Assembly: GCF_020400655.1 (NCBI RefSeq)
Contig: NZ_JAINRC010000015.1
Coordinates: 1 to 64,000 of the forward strand
Source of the DNA: Streptomyces spinosus
Lineage (GTDB): Bacteria > Actinomycetota > Actinomycetes > Streptomycetales > Streptomycetaceae
Reading direction: 5' to 3'
Length of the DNA: 64,000 nucleotides
A model generated the notes under the pieces. The model had not been told where the DNA came from, did not search any database, and saw only the letters and a list, made by a program, of their open reading frames with translations. Of the stretch, positions 16,146 through 26,523 are shown in pieces; the stretch's first letter is position 1; the number at the start of each line of letters is the position of its first letter. Made by a program: the position numbers and the translations under genes.

Positions 16146-17801
16146 TCAGACGGCCGCCTGGCCCGTCCCCGCCGCGTTCGGCCAGCTCTGCGCGTTGGGC
16201 CAGCCCGTCGCGGGGGCCGGGGTCAGGCCGGCGGCCGGGGCCGGAGCCGTCATCCCGCGGACCTGGGCGGCGGTGAGCCCGCCCCGGGCCGGCACCCCGG
16301 GCGGGGTGGGAGCGACGGCCGCGGGGGCCATCGGTGCCGGAACCGGAGCCGGTACGGGAGCCGGTACCGGGGCGGGGACCGGCGGCACGGCGGCAGGTAC
16401 CGGGGCGGGGACCGGCGGCACGGCGGCAGGTACGGGCATCACGGCCGCCGCCGGAACCGCCGGAACCGCCGGGGTCGGTGGCGGGGCTGCCGCCGGCATC
16501 GGCATCCCGCTGCCGGGCGGGGCCACGGCGGCGGGGAGCGGCATGCCGGTGCCGGCGGCCGGTGCGGGGCCGGGCGCGGTCAGCCGCATCCCGGCCCCGT
16601 TGGTCTCGCTGACCAGCCGGTCGACCGCCGCCGTACCCGAGCTGTAGCCGGTCCCGGTGCCCGGCCCGGGTACGGCGGCTCCCCTCCCGGACCCGTAGAG
16701 CACCTGTTCCAGGCCGGACACCAGGCGACGCACGTCGACCTGGGGGCGCACCACGAGCCGCAGGAAGCGGCTGGAGGATCCGATCTTGTTGCCGCACTCG
16801 CGGACCAGGATCCGGTGCTCGGTGAGCATCCGGTCCCGCACCACCGTGCCCTCGGCGCCGAGCGGCAGGCGCACGAAGAGGAAGTTGCCCTGGGAGGGGT
16901 AGACGGTGAGGCCGGGGAGCGCGGAGAGATGGCTGGCCATCTCCAGCCGGTCGCGGCGGACCTGCGTCAGGCTCCGCGCGTACTCGGCGCCGTGCTCCTT
17001 CAGCATGAACACCACGTGCTCGGCGAAGGAGTTGAGGTTCCACTTCGGCAGCATGGAACGGACCTTGCCCGCGAGCGCCGGGTTGGCGACGAGGTAGCCG
17101 AAGCGGATGCCGTGCAGGCCGAAGTTCTTGCCGAGGCTGCGCAGGACGATCACGTTGGGGCGGAGCATGGCCTCCTGGACGACGCTCGGCTCGGCCTCCG
17201 CGTCGGCGAACTCCAGGAAGGACTCGTCCACGATCACCAGGTCGAGGTCCGCCATGGCGTCCATGAACTGCACGATCTGCTGCCTGCGCAGGAAACCGCC
17301 GTCGGGGTTGTTGGGGTTGCAGATCACGGCCACCCGGGTGCCGCGGGCGCGGATGAAATCGGCGTACTGGCCGAGGTCCAGGGCGAAGCCGTTCGCCTCC
17401 TGGAGGGGGAACATGTCGACCCGCTTGCCGGTCTCCATCGGCTGGTCGGTCCAGCGGCCGAAGGTGGGCACGGGGACGGCCAGGGACTCGCGGACCAGCA
17501 GGTGGTCGATCCAGGTGATCAGCTCCGTGGATCCGTTGCCCATCGCCACGCACTGCGGCGGGAGCCGGAGCAGGTCGCACAGCTCCGCGGTGACGGTGTC
17601 GGCGCCGCTCGGGTAGTACGTGACGATCTCGCGCAGCCGGGCCGCCATCTCCTCGAACATGGCGGGCGTCGGGAAGTACGGATTGCACGGAATGCAGAAG
17701 TCCACCGGGCCGGTCCCGTCGCCGCCCTCCCGCGTCAGCGCCGCCATGGAGGGGCTGTGCGCGGCGGTGCCGCGGAACAACGAGGTGACGTTGCCGGCCA
17801 A
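16146..17801 (-). CDS. PLP-dependent aminotransferase with a long Pro/Ala-rich tail
   Basis: Fold-type I aminotransferase related to histidinol-phosphate aminotransferases. After the N-terminal NVTSLFRGTAAHSPS come CNPNNPDGGF, DESFLEF, the PLP lysine in SLGKNFGLHGIRFGY and the C-terminal arginine region FLRLVVRPQ, ending near residue 370. About 180 further residues are almost only Pro, Ala, Val and Gly in repeats such as APVPAPVPAP, and probably unfolded. The start is a TTG (17801) with GGAGG 4 bases upstream, directly behind a 17-bp hairpin. The substrate is unknown, and the tail may bind a partner. Confidence 0.82.
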   Translation of the reverse strand: MAGNVTSLFRGTAAHSPSMAALTREGGDGTGPVDFCIPCNPYFPTPAMFEEMAARLREIVTYYPSGADTVTAELCDLLRLPPQCVAMGNGSTELITWIDHLLVRESLAVPVPTFGRWTDQPMETGKRVDMFPLQEANGFALDLGQYADFIRARGTRVAVICNPNNPDGGFLRRQQIVQFMDAMADLDLVIVDESFLEFADAEAEPSVVQEAMLRPNVIVLRSLGKNFGLHGIRFGYLVANPALAGKVRSMLPKWNLNSFAEHVVFMLKEHGAEYARSLTQVRRDRLEMASHLSALPGLTVYPSQGNFLFVRLPLGAEGTVVRDRMLTEHRILVRECGNKIGSSSRFLRLVVRPQVDVRRLVSGLEQVLYGSGRGAAVPGPGTGTGYSSGTAAVDRLVSETNGAGMRLTAPGPAPAAGTGMPLPAAVAPPGSGMPMPAAAPPPTPAVPAVPAAAVMPVPAAVPPVPAPVPAAVPPVPAPVPAPVPAPVPAPMAPAAVAPTPPGVPARGGLTAAQVRGMTAPAPAAGLTPAPATGWPNAQSWPNAAGTGQAAV

Positions 17802-17813
17802 GGGAACCTCCGT

Positions 17814-17853
17814 CGAAGGGCGGCCCGTGCGGGGGAGCACGGGCCGCCCTTCG
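17814..17853 (-). terminator. Perfect 17-bp hairpin between mutarotase and aminotransferase genes
   Basis: CGAAGGGCGGCCCGTGC (17814-17830) pairs exactly with 17837-17853 around a 6-base loop. It follows the mutarotase stop and ends 3 bases before the GGAGG of the aminotransferase. It should terminate the sugar operon, but a transcript reading through would hold the next ribosome-binding site against the stem. Confidence 0.8.
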
Positions 17854-17903
17854 ATACGCAGGCGGCGGCGGTGGCGTTCAACTCGCCGCCGGTGTGAGCC
17901 GGT

Positions 17904-19052
17904 TCACGCTCCGAAGGTGTGGAGGGTCGACGTCCGGTACGTCCGCCCCGGCCGCAGCACCGTCGACGGGAAGTTCGCGTGGTTCGGCGAGTCCGGGAAG
18001 TGCTGCGTCTCCAGGCACAGGGCGTCGCCCTGCCGGTAGGTGCGGCCACCGGTGCCGGTGAGCGTCCCGTCCAGGAAGTTGCCGGAGTAGAACTGCAGGC
18101 CCGGCTGGTCGGTGGCGATCTTCAGGGTGCGGCCGGAGCGCGGGTCGCGCAGGGTGGCGACGTGCTCGGGCCTCGCCGTGATCCCCTTGTCCAGCACCCA
18201 GTTGTGGTCGTACCCCTTGGCCAGGACCTGCTGCTCGTGGCCCGCCCGGATGTCCCGGCCGACGGGCTTGGCGTGCCGGAAGTCGAACGGGGTGCCCGCG
18301 ACCCCGGCCAGCTCGCCGGTGGGAATCAGGCCGGAGTCGGTCGGGGTGTAGCGGGAGGCGGCGATCGTGAGTTCGTGGTCCTCGATCGTGCCGCTGCCCT
18401 CGCCGGCCAGGTTCCAGTAGACGTGGCTGGTGAGGTTGACGACGGTGGCCTTGTCGGTGGTGGCCGCGTAGTCGATGCGCCAGTCGCCGTGCCGGGTGAG
18501 GGTGTACGTGACCGTCGTCCGCAGCGTGCCCGGGTAGCCCATCTCGCCGTCGACGCTGGTGTAGTGCAGGTGCAGCCCGACGTCGGAGCCCTTGACGAAC
18601 GGCTCGACGTCCCACACGTGCTTGTCGAAGCCCTGGGCGCCGCCGTGCAGGCTGTTGTCGCCGTCGTTCACGGAGAGCTGGTACGCCGTGCCGTCCAGCG
18701 TGAACCGGCCCTTGCCGATGCGGTTGCCGTACCGGCCGATCAGCGCGCCGAAGTACGGGCTCTTCGCCACGTAGTCGGCGACGTTGTCGAAGCCGGCCAC
18801 GACGTTGGCGTACCGGCAGTGCCGGTCGGGCAGCTCCAGGCTCTGGACGATGCCGCCGTAGGACAGCACCTTCAGCCGGGTGCCGCCGTTCTCCAGCGAC
18901 CAGCGGTACACCTTCGTGCCGTCGGCGAGGGTGCCGAAGAGTTTCCTCACCGGCTTCCTTCCCGAGGCGGCTTCGGCGGTGCCGCCCAGGGTGGTGGCGG
19001 CGATGCCCGCCGCGGCTGCTCCCGCGATGACCGTGCGTCTGTTCAGTTCCAT
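17904..19052 (-). CDS. Exported aldose 1-epimerase (galactose mutarotase)
   Basis: 382 residues with a TAT signal (MELNRRTVIAGAAAAGIAAT) and the galactose-mutarotase fold: NSLHGGAQGFDKHVW, SHVYWNLAGEG (catalytic His region) and LETQHFPDSPNHANFP (catalytic Glu region). It interconverts alpha and beta anomers of free sugar outside the membrane before import. It is last in the operon with the ABC permease, 25 bases after it, so epimerisation and uptake are matched. A paralog without a signal peptide lies at 33442-34419. Confidence 0.92.
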   Translation of the reverse strand: MELNRRTVIAGAAAAGIAATTLGGTAEAASGRKPVRKLFGTLADGTKVYRWSLENGGTRLKVLSYGGIVQSLELPDRHCRYANVVAGFDNVADYVAKSPYFGALIGRYGNRIGKGRFTLDGTAYQLSVNDGDNSLHGGAQGFDKHVWDVEPFVKGSDVGLHLHYTSVDGEMGYPGTLRTTVTYTLTRHGDWRIDYAATTDKATVVNLTSHVYWNLAGEGSGTIEDHELTIAASRYTPTDSGLIPTGELAGVAGTPFDFRHAKPVGRDIRAGHEQQVLAKGYDHNWVLDKGITARPEHVATLRDPRSGRTLKIATDQPGLQFYSGNFLDGTLTGTGGRTYRQGDALCLETQHFPDSPNHANFPSTVLRPGRTYRTSTLHTFGA

Positions 19053-19077
19053 AGGTGCGGCTCCGTTTTCTGGGCGC

Positions 19078-20318
19078 TTACGAACCGGACTTGCGCTTGT
19101 TCCACACGTCGAACCCGACCGCCACCAGCAGGGCGAGGCCCTTGATGACCTGCTGCCAGTCGGTGCCGACGCTGAGGAGGTTCATGCCGTTGTTCAGCAC
19201 GCCGAGGACGAGACCGCCGATGATGGCGCCGAGGACGGTGCCGACACCGCCGCTCATGGACGCGCCACCGATGAACGAGGAGGCGATGGCCTCCAGTTCG
19301 AAGTTGACGCCCGCCTTCGGCGAGGCCGCGTTCAGCCGGGCGGCGACCACCAGACCCGCCAGGGCCGCGAGCACGCCCATGTTCAGGAAGACGTAGAAGG
19401 TGACCTTCTTGTCCTTCACGCCGGACAGCTTGGCCGCCGGCAGGTTGCCGCCGATCGCGTAGATGTGCCGGCCGAAGACGGCGTTGCGCATGACGTAGCC
19501 GTAGCCGACGACCAGCGCGCCGAGGATGATCAGCACGATCGGGGCGCCCTTGTAGCTGGCGAGCAGCAGGGTGACGACGAGGATCGCGGCGACCAGGGCG
19601 GTCAGCTTGAGCAGGAACAGCCGGGTCGGCAGCACGTCCAGGGAGAACTCCTGCTGGCGGCGGCGGTCCCGGAACTCCTGCCACACCACGGCCGCGATCA
19701 GGACGAGCCCGAGCAGCAGGGTGAGGTTGTGGTAGTTGGTGTCCGGGCCGACCTCGGGCAGGAAGCCGTTGCCGAGCTTCTGCAGACCGTCCGGGAACGG
19801 GCCGAGGGTCTGGCCCTTGAGCAGGATCTCGGTGAGGCCGCGGAAGAGGAGCATCCCGGCGAGGGTGACGATGAACGACGGTATGCCGAGATAGGCGATC
19901 AGATAGCCCTGGACCGAGCCGGCGACCGCGCCGACCACCAGGCACAGCACCAGCGCGACGGGCCAGGAGATCCCGTGCTGCACGGTCAGTACGGCCGCGA
20001 AGGCGCCGACGAACGCGGTGAGCGAGCCGACCGACAGGTCGATGTGCCCGGCGATGATCACCAGCATCATGCCGATCGCGAGGATCAGGATGTAGCTGTT
20101 CTGCAGCACCAGGTTGGAGACGTTGCGCGGCAGCAGCAGGTCCCCGTCGGTCCAGATCGCGAAGAGGACCACGATCAGGCCGAGCGCGATCAGCATGCCG
20201 TACTGGCGCATGTTGCGGCGCAGACCGGCCAGCACCAGGCCGAGCAGTCCCCCGTCGGCGGCCGGTCCGCTGCCGCCCGGCGGCGCGGGGGCCGGGCTCT
20301 TGGCGGTCACATCCGTGC

Positions 20319-20322
<4 letters not shown>
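19078..20322 (-). CDS. Monosaccharide ABC transporter permease
   Basis: 414 residues with about ten hydrophobic segments and the branched permease signature of the MmsB/XylH/GguB type (ILILAIGMMLVIIAGHIDLS, GTVLGAIIGGLVLGVLNNG). It forms the membrane channel with the ATPase gene just upstream; the start overlaps that gene's stop (ATGA). The unusually long size and the neighbours point to the multiple-monosaccharide (ChvE-GguA-GguB-like) group, which imports galactose, glucose, arabinose, xylose or fucose. Which of these is used cannot be seen. Confidence 0.9.
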
Positions 20323-21869
<1,547 letters not shown>

Positions 21870-21903
21870 GGTCGTGCCTTCCAATCCGTAGGAGATGGGC
21901 GGG

Positions 21904-23013
21904 TTACTTGAGGTCGCCCTCGGTGTAGTAACCGCCGTCGACCAGCACCTGCTTGTAGTTGCTCTTGTCGACGCTCACCGGCTGGAGCAGGTAGGCGGGC
22001 ACGACCTTCGTCCCGTTGTCGTACGTCTTGGTGTCGTTGACCTCGGGCTTCTTGCCCTTCAGGGAGTCGTCCATCATCGTGGCGGCGACCTCGGCGAGCT
22101 TGCGGAGGTCCTTGTAGACGGTCTGCGTCTGCTGACCGGCGATGATCGACTTCACCGAGGCCAGCTCGGCGTCCTGGCCGGTGATGACGGGCAGCGGCTT
22201 GCTGCCCGAGCCGTAGCCGTCCGACTTCAGGGCGGACAGGATGCCGATGGAGATGCCGTCGTACGGCGACAGGACCGCGTCGACCCGGCCGCTCTTGTAG
22301 GCGGAGGTCAGGACGTCCTCCATGCGCTTCTGCGCGGTGGTGCCGTCCCAGCGCAGGGTGACGACCTGGGTCAGCTTGGTCTGCCCGGACTTGACCACCA
22401 GCTGCTTCTTGTCGATGTACGGCTGGAGGACGCTCATGGCGCCGCCGAAGAAGTACTTGGTGTTGTTGTCGTCGTTGGAGCCCGCGAACAGCTCGATGTT
22501 GAAGGGGCCCTTCTTGCCCTTGTTCAGTCCGAGCTTGTCGACGATGTACTGGCCCTGGAGCTTGCCGACCTTCTCGTTGTCGAACGAGGCGTAGTAGTCG
22601 ACGTTCTTGGTGCCGAGGATCAGCCGGTCGTAGGAGATGACCGGGATGTGCGCGTCCGCGGCCTCCTGAAGGACGTGGCCCAGGGACTTGTTGTCGATCG
22701 CCGCGATGATCAGGCCCTTGACGCCCTGCGTGATCAGGTTCTCGATCTGCGAGACCTGGGTCTCCGGGTCGTCCTCGCCGTAGACCAGCTTGGTCTTGTA
22801 GCCCTTGGCCTGGAGGTCCTTGACGACGTTCTTGCCGTCGGAGATCCAGCGCTCGGAGGACTTGGTCGGCATGGCGATGCCGATGGTGGCGCCCTTGACG
22901 TCGCCCGCCTTCTCCTTGCTGCCGCCCTCGCCGCTCTGACCGCAGGCGGTGAGGGTGAGGGCCAGCGAGGCGGCTCCGGCTATGGCGGCGAGTGCGGCTC
23001 TGCGGTTGCGCAT
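21904..23013 (-). CDS. ChvE-like monosaccharide-binding lipoprotein
   Basis: 369 residues. The N-terminus is a lipoprotein signal with lipobox LTAC. The mature part is a periplasmic-binding type I fold: IGIAMPTKSSERWISDG, ITQGVKGLIIAAIDNKSL, PVISYDRLI, VDAVLSPYDGISIGIL, PVITGQDAELASVKSI. The YDR and DGI segments and the length agree with ChvE, which binds galactose, arabinose, glucose, xylose and fucose. It is anchored outside the membrane and hands sugar to the permease. It lies 6 bases after the U32-like gene, so all belong to one transcript. Confidence 0.92.
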   Translation of the reverse strand: MRNRRAALAAIAGAASLALTLTACGQSGEGGSKEKAGDVKGATIGIAMPTKSSERWISDGKNVVKDLQAKGYKTKLVYGEDDPETQVSQIENLITQGVKGLIIAAIDNKSLGHVLQEAADAHIPVISYDRLILGTKNVDYYASFDNEKVGKLQGQYIVDKLGLNKGKKGPFNIELFAGSNDDNNTKYFFGGAMSVLQPYIDKKQLVVKSGQTKLTQVVTLRWDGTTAQKRMEDVLTSAYKSGRVDAVLSPYDGISIGILSALKSDGYGSGSKPLPVITGQDAELASVKSIIAGQQTQTVYKDLRKLAEVAATMMDDSLKGKKPEVNDTKTYDNGTKVVPAYLLQPVSVDKSNYKQVLVDGGYYTEGDLK

Positions 23014-23019
23014 CTGGGA

Positions 23020-24036
23020 TCAGTCCTTGTCGTTCTCGTCGTTGAGAGGAGCGGAGGTGCGAGGTGCGGGTGCTTCCACGGGGAAGCGGTGGAGCGTCCC
23101 GGGCAGCCGGGAGCCGAGCGGCGCCATGTCGCCGTCCGCGCCGTGCCGGGCGAGCAGGTCCAGGGCGAGCCGGCCGCGCCGCACCCGCTCCCGGGCGGTG
23201 TCCAGGGTCACGTCCCGCAGGTGGGTGCCCCACGGGTAGATGCCGGGGGCCTTGGACAGACCGAACTTCAGGTAGAGGGGTGCGCCACGCCGGATCAGCT
23301 CGGCGACCTCGTACATCCGGACGTAGCCGCCGAGGTCGTCGGGGGCCTCGATGTACATGTCCATGGGGGCGCCGGAGACCCGGCGGATCTCGGTGAGGTG
23401 GTCCAGCGTCAGGTCGCTGGGCACGTTGACGGAGTCGGCGCCGAGCCGCTCGTAGACGGCGTACGAGGCGGGGTTGACCGGGCCGATGAGCGCCGAGACC
23501 TTCAGCGTGGTGTCGGCCGGGATGATCCCGGCCTGGCGGGCCCGGTGCAGGGTCCACAGCACGCCCTCGTCGGCGACCAGCAGGCACTTGACGCCCAGTT
23601 CGGTGGCGCGGACGGCGTCCTCGACGCAGCCGGCGACGGCGTCGTGGCCCCGGGCGCGCAGTCCGGCCCCCCGGGAGTCGGACCGCACCGAGCCGCCGAT
23701 GTCCCAGGTGCCGCGCGGGCCGGTGAACAGGCAGAGCTCGATGTCGCGCTCGTTCGTGGCGTCGACCATCTCGGTGATCTCGGCGTCGGTGAGCATCCAC
23801 ACGCCGCTGCCCTGGCTGATCCGGTGGATCGGCACATCGAGGCGCGAGGCCTCCTTCAGGACGACCGCCAGCGCTTCGGGACCCTCGCACGAGGGGATCT
23901 CGGTGCGCCAGCGACCGCCGCCCGGGAAGGTGCGGGCGGAGGCGTCGGCGGGGTCGAGGGCGGGCGCGCCGAGGCCGAGCGCGGCGAGCACCTGCTCGCC
24001 GGGCCTGCGGGCTGCCGGGGCGGAAGCGTCGGTCAC
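23020..24036 (-). CDS. Peptidase-U32-like protein of unknown role in the sugar operon
   Basis: 338 residues. The central part resembles the TIM-barrel-like U32 family: IHRISQGSGVWMLTDAEI, IELCLFTGPRGTWDIGG, GVKCLLVADEGVLWTLHRAR, SVNVPSDLTLDHLTEIRR. I see no protease signature. It is first in the transcript with the ChvE-like binding protein, the ABC transporter and the mutarotase, so a step of sugar metabolism such as a lyase or aldolase is a reasonable guess. The family resemblance is moderate and the function is inference. An operator-like site and promoter region lie upstream, at 24060. Confidence 0.6.
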   Translation of the reverse strand: MTDASAPAARRPGEQVLAALGLGAPALDPADASARTFPGGGRWRTEIPSCEGPEALAVVLKEASRLDVPIHRISQGSGVWMLTDAEITEMVDATNERDIELCLFTGPRGTWDIGGSVRSDSRGAGLRARGHDAVAGCVEDAVRATELGVKCLLVADEGVLWTLHRARQAGIIPADTTLKVSALIGPVNPASYAVYERLGADSVNVPSDLTLDHLTEIRRVSGAPMDMYIEAPDDLGGYVRMYEVAELIRRGAPLYLKFGLSKAPGIYPWGTHLRDVTLDTARERVRRGRLALDLLARHGADGDMAPLGSRLPGTLHRFPVEAPAPRTSAPLNDENDKD

Positions 24037-24059
24037 AAGCTGTCCTTAGGGTGCTGGGT

Positions 24060-24075
24060 GTTCGGTATTTCGGAC
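24060..24075. promoter_or_regulatory. Putative IclR operator, site 2
   Basis: GTTCGGTATTTCGGAC, an imperfect palindrome that keeps the GTTCG-N2-ATTTC core of the sites at 6537 and 26342. It stands 24 bases upstream of the U32-like start, between that gene and the terminator of the dehydrogenase unit. Confidence 0.5.
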
Positions 24076-24111
24076 AAGGTTCGCGGCTCCGGGTACGGAA
24101 GAGCGCTGGGC

Positions 24112-24156
24112 GTACGCCGGTCGGGGCGTCGTCAGGTCACGCCCCGGCCGGCGTAC
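24112..24156 (-). terminator. Terminator after the zinc dehydrogenase gene
   Basis: An 18-bp stem (24112-24129 with 24139-24156, one G-U pair) and a 9-base loop, beginning 3 bases after the dehydrogenase stop. It separates the dehydratase-dehydrogenase unit from the U32/ABC/mutarotase unit. Confidence 0.75.
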
Positions 24157-24158
24157 GG

Positions 24159-25163
24159 TCAGGGGCGGAGCAGCACCTTGCCCACCTTGGGATCGCCGGC
24201 CCCCACCAGCTCGATGGCCTGCGGGAAATCGGTCAGCGGCACCTCGTGGGTGACCAGCGGCAGCGGGTCCAGCAGCCCGGCCCCGAAGACCCGCACGGTG
24301 TGGGCCCAGGCGTCCGGCGGTGCCCCGAAGACGGTGTGCACCTCCAGCTGCCGCACGACGAGGTCGGTCGGGTCGAGCCCGTCCGCGCCCGGCGCCGGGA
24401 TCCCGGTGAGGACCAGCCGGCCGCCGCGCCGCAGCAGCGCGGCGGCGGTGCGCGCGGCGGACGCCGACCCGGCGGTCTCGATCACCACGTCGAAGTCGCC
24501 GGGCAGCTCCTGGTCGCGCAGCCGGAAGTCGCTCGCCCCGAACCGCCGGGACAGTGCCTCCCGGTCGTTCCGCGTGCCCACCACGAGCAGCTCCGCCGGC
24601 GAGACCGCCTTCAGGAACTGCACGGCGAACATGCCCAGCGTGCCCGTGCCGACCACCGCGACCCGCTCGCCCGGCCGGGCGTTCGCCTTCAGCGCGGCGG
24701 CAGCGACGCAGGCGGCCGGCTCCAGCAGGGCGGCGGCGGTGAGGTCGGCGTCGTCCGGCAGGACGTGCAGCAGCCGGGCGGGCAGGGTCAGCGTGGCGGC
24801 CATGGCGCCCGGCTGGGTGAAGCCGGTCTCCTCGTACCCGGCCGAGCACAGCGTGGTCTCGCCCGCGTGACAGCGTTCGCACACCTGGCAGTTGCGGAAG
24901 CCCTCGCCGACGACCTTGCGGCCGACGAGCGAGCCGGGCACCCCGGCGCCCACCGCCGTGACCGTCCCCGACCACTCGTGCCCGGGCGTGAGCGGATAGC
25001 GCACGTACCCTTCGGGCCGGTTGCCCTGGTACACCTCGCGGTCGCTGCCGCAGATGCCGGCCGCGTGCACCGCGACCAGCGCCTCTGCGGGACCGGGCCG
25101 CCGGGGCGTGTGGGCCTCGACCCGGTACACCCCCGGCGCCTCGACCAGGACCTGGGAGCTCAC
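24159..25163 (-). CDS. Zinc-dependent sugar (polyol-type) dehydrogenase
   Basis: 334 residues, medium-chain alcohol dehydrogenase. Catalytic zinc ligands are in AAGICGSD and PGHEWSG; the structural-zinc cysteines (F-R-N-C-x-x-C-x-x-C) are present. The NAD-binding motif is VAVVGTGTLGMFAVQ. The likely reaction is oxidation of a sugar or sugar derivative with NAD(P). The GTG start overlaps the dehydratase stop as GTGA, so the two are coupled, and it would provide the dehydrogenase step of an oxidative sugar pathway. Alternatives are a 2-ketose or polyol dehydrogenase. An earlier in-frame start would run far into the neighbour. Confidence 0.87.
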   Translation of the reverse strand: MSSQVLVEAPGVYRVEAHTPRRPGPAEALVAVHAAGICGSDREVYQGNRPEGYVRYPLTPGHEWSGTVTAVGAGVPGSLVGRKVVGEGFRNCQVCERCHAGETTLCSAGYEETGFTQPGAMAATLTLPARLLHVLPDDADLTAAALLEPAACVAAAALKANARPGERVAVVGTGTLGMFAVQFLKAVSPAELLVVGTRNDREALSRRFGASDFRLRDQELPGDFDVVIETAGSASAARTAAALLRRGGRLVLTGIPAPGADGLDPTDLVVRQLEVHTVFGAPPDAWAHTVRVFGAGLLDPLPLVTHEVPLTDFPQAIELVGAGDPKVGKVLLRP

Positions 25164-26323
25164 TTCGTGCCCTTCGGCCTGCGCTGCTCCCAGCCCTCGG
25201 CCCACAGGTCGAACCGGGCCTGCTGCTGCGGGAACTCCGCCGCCGCGTCGACGTCCAGCTCGACGCCGAGCCCCGGCGCGTCGGAGAGGTGGAAGCAGCC
25301 GTCCTCCGGGTTCACCTGCGGGGCGCCCTTGACCACCTTCTTGATCTCCGCGTCCGCGAAGTCGTTGAAGTGCTCAAGGATCTTGAAGTTCGGGGAGGTG
25401 AACCCGACCTGGAGCGAGGCGGCGGTGAGCACCGACCCGCCCACGTTGTGCGGGGCGACGAGCATGTAGTGGGTCTCGGCGGTCGCGGCCAGCTTCCGGG
25501 TCTCCCAGATGCCGCCGAGGTGGCCGACGTCGGGCTGGATGATGTCGACCGCCTGGCTGTCGAACAGCTCGCGGAACTCGATCCGGTCGTGGATGCGCTC
25601 ACCGGTGGCCACCGGGATGTCCACCTTGGCCGCCACCTTCTCCAGCGCCTTCAGGTTCTCCGGCGGCACCGGCTCCTCCAGCCAGGCCGGCTTGAAGGGC
25701 GCCATCTCCTTGGCCAGCCGGACGGCGGTGGCGGGGGAGAAGCGGCCGTGCATCTCCAGCATCAGCTCCGCCTCCGGGCCGATGGCGTCCCGCACGGCCT
25801 CGATGAGCGAGACCGCGTACACCGTCTCCTGGTGGTCCAGTTCGAAGTGCCCGGTGCCGAAGGGGTCGATCTTCAGCGCCTTGTAGCCGCGCTCCATGAC
25901 CCCCCGCGCGGCCTTGTGGTAAGCCTCCGGGGTCCGCTCGGTGGTGTACCAGCCGTTGGCGTACGCCTTGACCTTGTCGGTCACCTTCCCGCCGAGCAGC
26001 TGCCACACCGGCACGCCCAGGGCCTTGCCCTTGATGTCCCAGCAGGCCATCTCGACCACCGCGATGCCGGACATGACGATCTCCCCGGCCCGGCCGTAGT
26101 CGCCGTACTTCATCCGGCGCACCAGGTCCTCGACAGCGAACGGGTCCGATCCGAGAATGTGGTTGGCCTCGGCCTCCCGCAGATAGCCGATCAGCGCGTC
26201 GGTGTGCCCGAGCATCCGGGTCTCGCCGACTCCCGTGATGCCCTCGTCGGTGTGCACCTGGACGTAGGTCAGGTTGCGCCACGGCGTCCCGACCACGTGC
26301 GTGCTGATTCCGGTGATGCGCAC
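25160..26323 (-). CDS. Enolase-superfamily sugar-acid dehydratase (mandelate racemase/galactonate dehydratase type)
   Basis: 387 residues from a GTG with GAGGGG upstream. Capping domain residues 1-110, barrel afterwards. Metal ligands are seen in LMLEMHGRFS, WLEEPVPPEN and ATGERIHDR; the acid/base candidates are the lysine in YKALKIDPF and the histidine in LVAPHNVGGSVLTAASLQ. The first ligand position has Glu where galactonate dehydratase has Asp. Members dehydrate aldonic acids to 2-keto-3-deoxy acids. With lactonase, dehydrogenase and ChvE-like importer this fits galactonate or a related acid, but specificity cannot be decided from sequence. Confidence 0.85.
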   Translation of the reverse strand: MRITGISTHVVGTPWRNLTYVQVHTDEGITGVGETRMLGHTDALIGYLREAEANHILGSDPFAVEDLVRRMKYGDYGRAGEIVMSGIAVVEMACWDIKGKALGVPVWQLLGGKVTDKVKAYANGWYTTERTPEAYHKAARGVMERGYKALKIDPFGTGHFELDHQETVYAVSLIEAVRDAIGPEAELMLEMHGRFSPATAVRLAKEMAPFKPAWLEEPVPPENLKALEKVAAKVDIPVATGERIHDRIEFRELFDSQAVDIIQPDVGHLGGIWETRKLAATAETHYMLVAPHNVGGSVLTAASLQVGFTSPNFKILEHFNDFADAEIKKVVKGAPQVNPEDGCFHLSDAPGLGVELDVDAAAEFPQQQARFDLWAEGWEQRRPKGTK

Positions 26324-26341
26324 GGCAGTTGCCCCTCAGCT

Positions 26342-26374
26342 GTTCGAGATTTCGTCACACGTTCGAAATGTTGG
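26342..26374. promoter_or_regulatory. Putative IclR operator, site 3 (two direct half-sites)
   Basis: GTTCGAGATTTCG (26342-26354) and GTTCGAAATGTTGG (26361-26374) are direct repeats 19 bases apart, upstream of the dehydratase start. The first contains the same 12-mer as the iclR promoter site on the opposite strand. Confidence 0.6.
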
Positions 26375-26427
26375 CGTGACAGTAAGGACGGTCCGGCGGG
26401 GGTGTCAATGGGTCGAACAGGTAACGG

Positions 26428-26456
26428 TTTCGGCAAGGCTTTCGAGAAGTCTTTCG
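26428..26456. repeat. Three TTTCG units at exact 12-base spacing
   Basis: TTTCG at 26428, 26440 and 26452 with related flanks, between the dehydratase promoter and the zinc-ribbon gene. Possibly a binding-site array or a short tandem duplication. Confidence 0.5.
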
Positions 26457-26508
26457 ACCCCGCACCAAACCTTCACAACGACGCCTGGAACCGGAACCTC
26501 GCGGACTT

Positions 26509-26514
26509 TAGTCT
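26509..26514 (+). promoter_or_regulatory. Candidate -10 box of the zinc-ribbon gene
   Basis: TAGTCT ends 9 bases before the ATG and no ribosome-binding site intervenes, so the message is probably leaderless or nearly so. Confidence 0.45.
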
Positions 26515-26523
26515 TCCCGCGTC

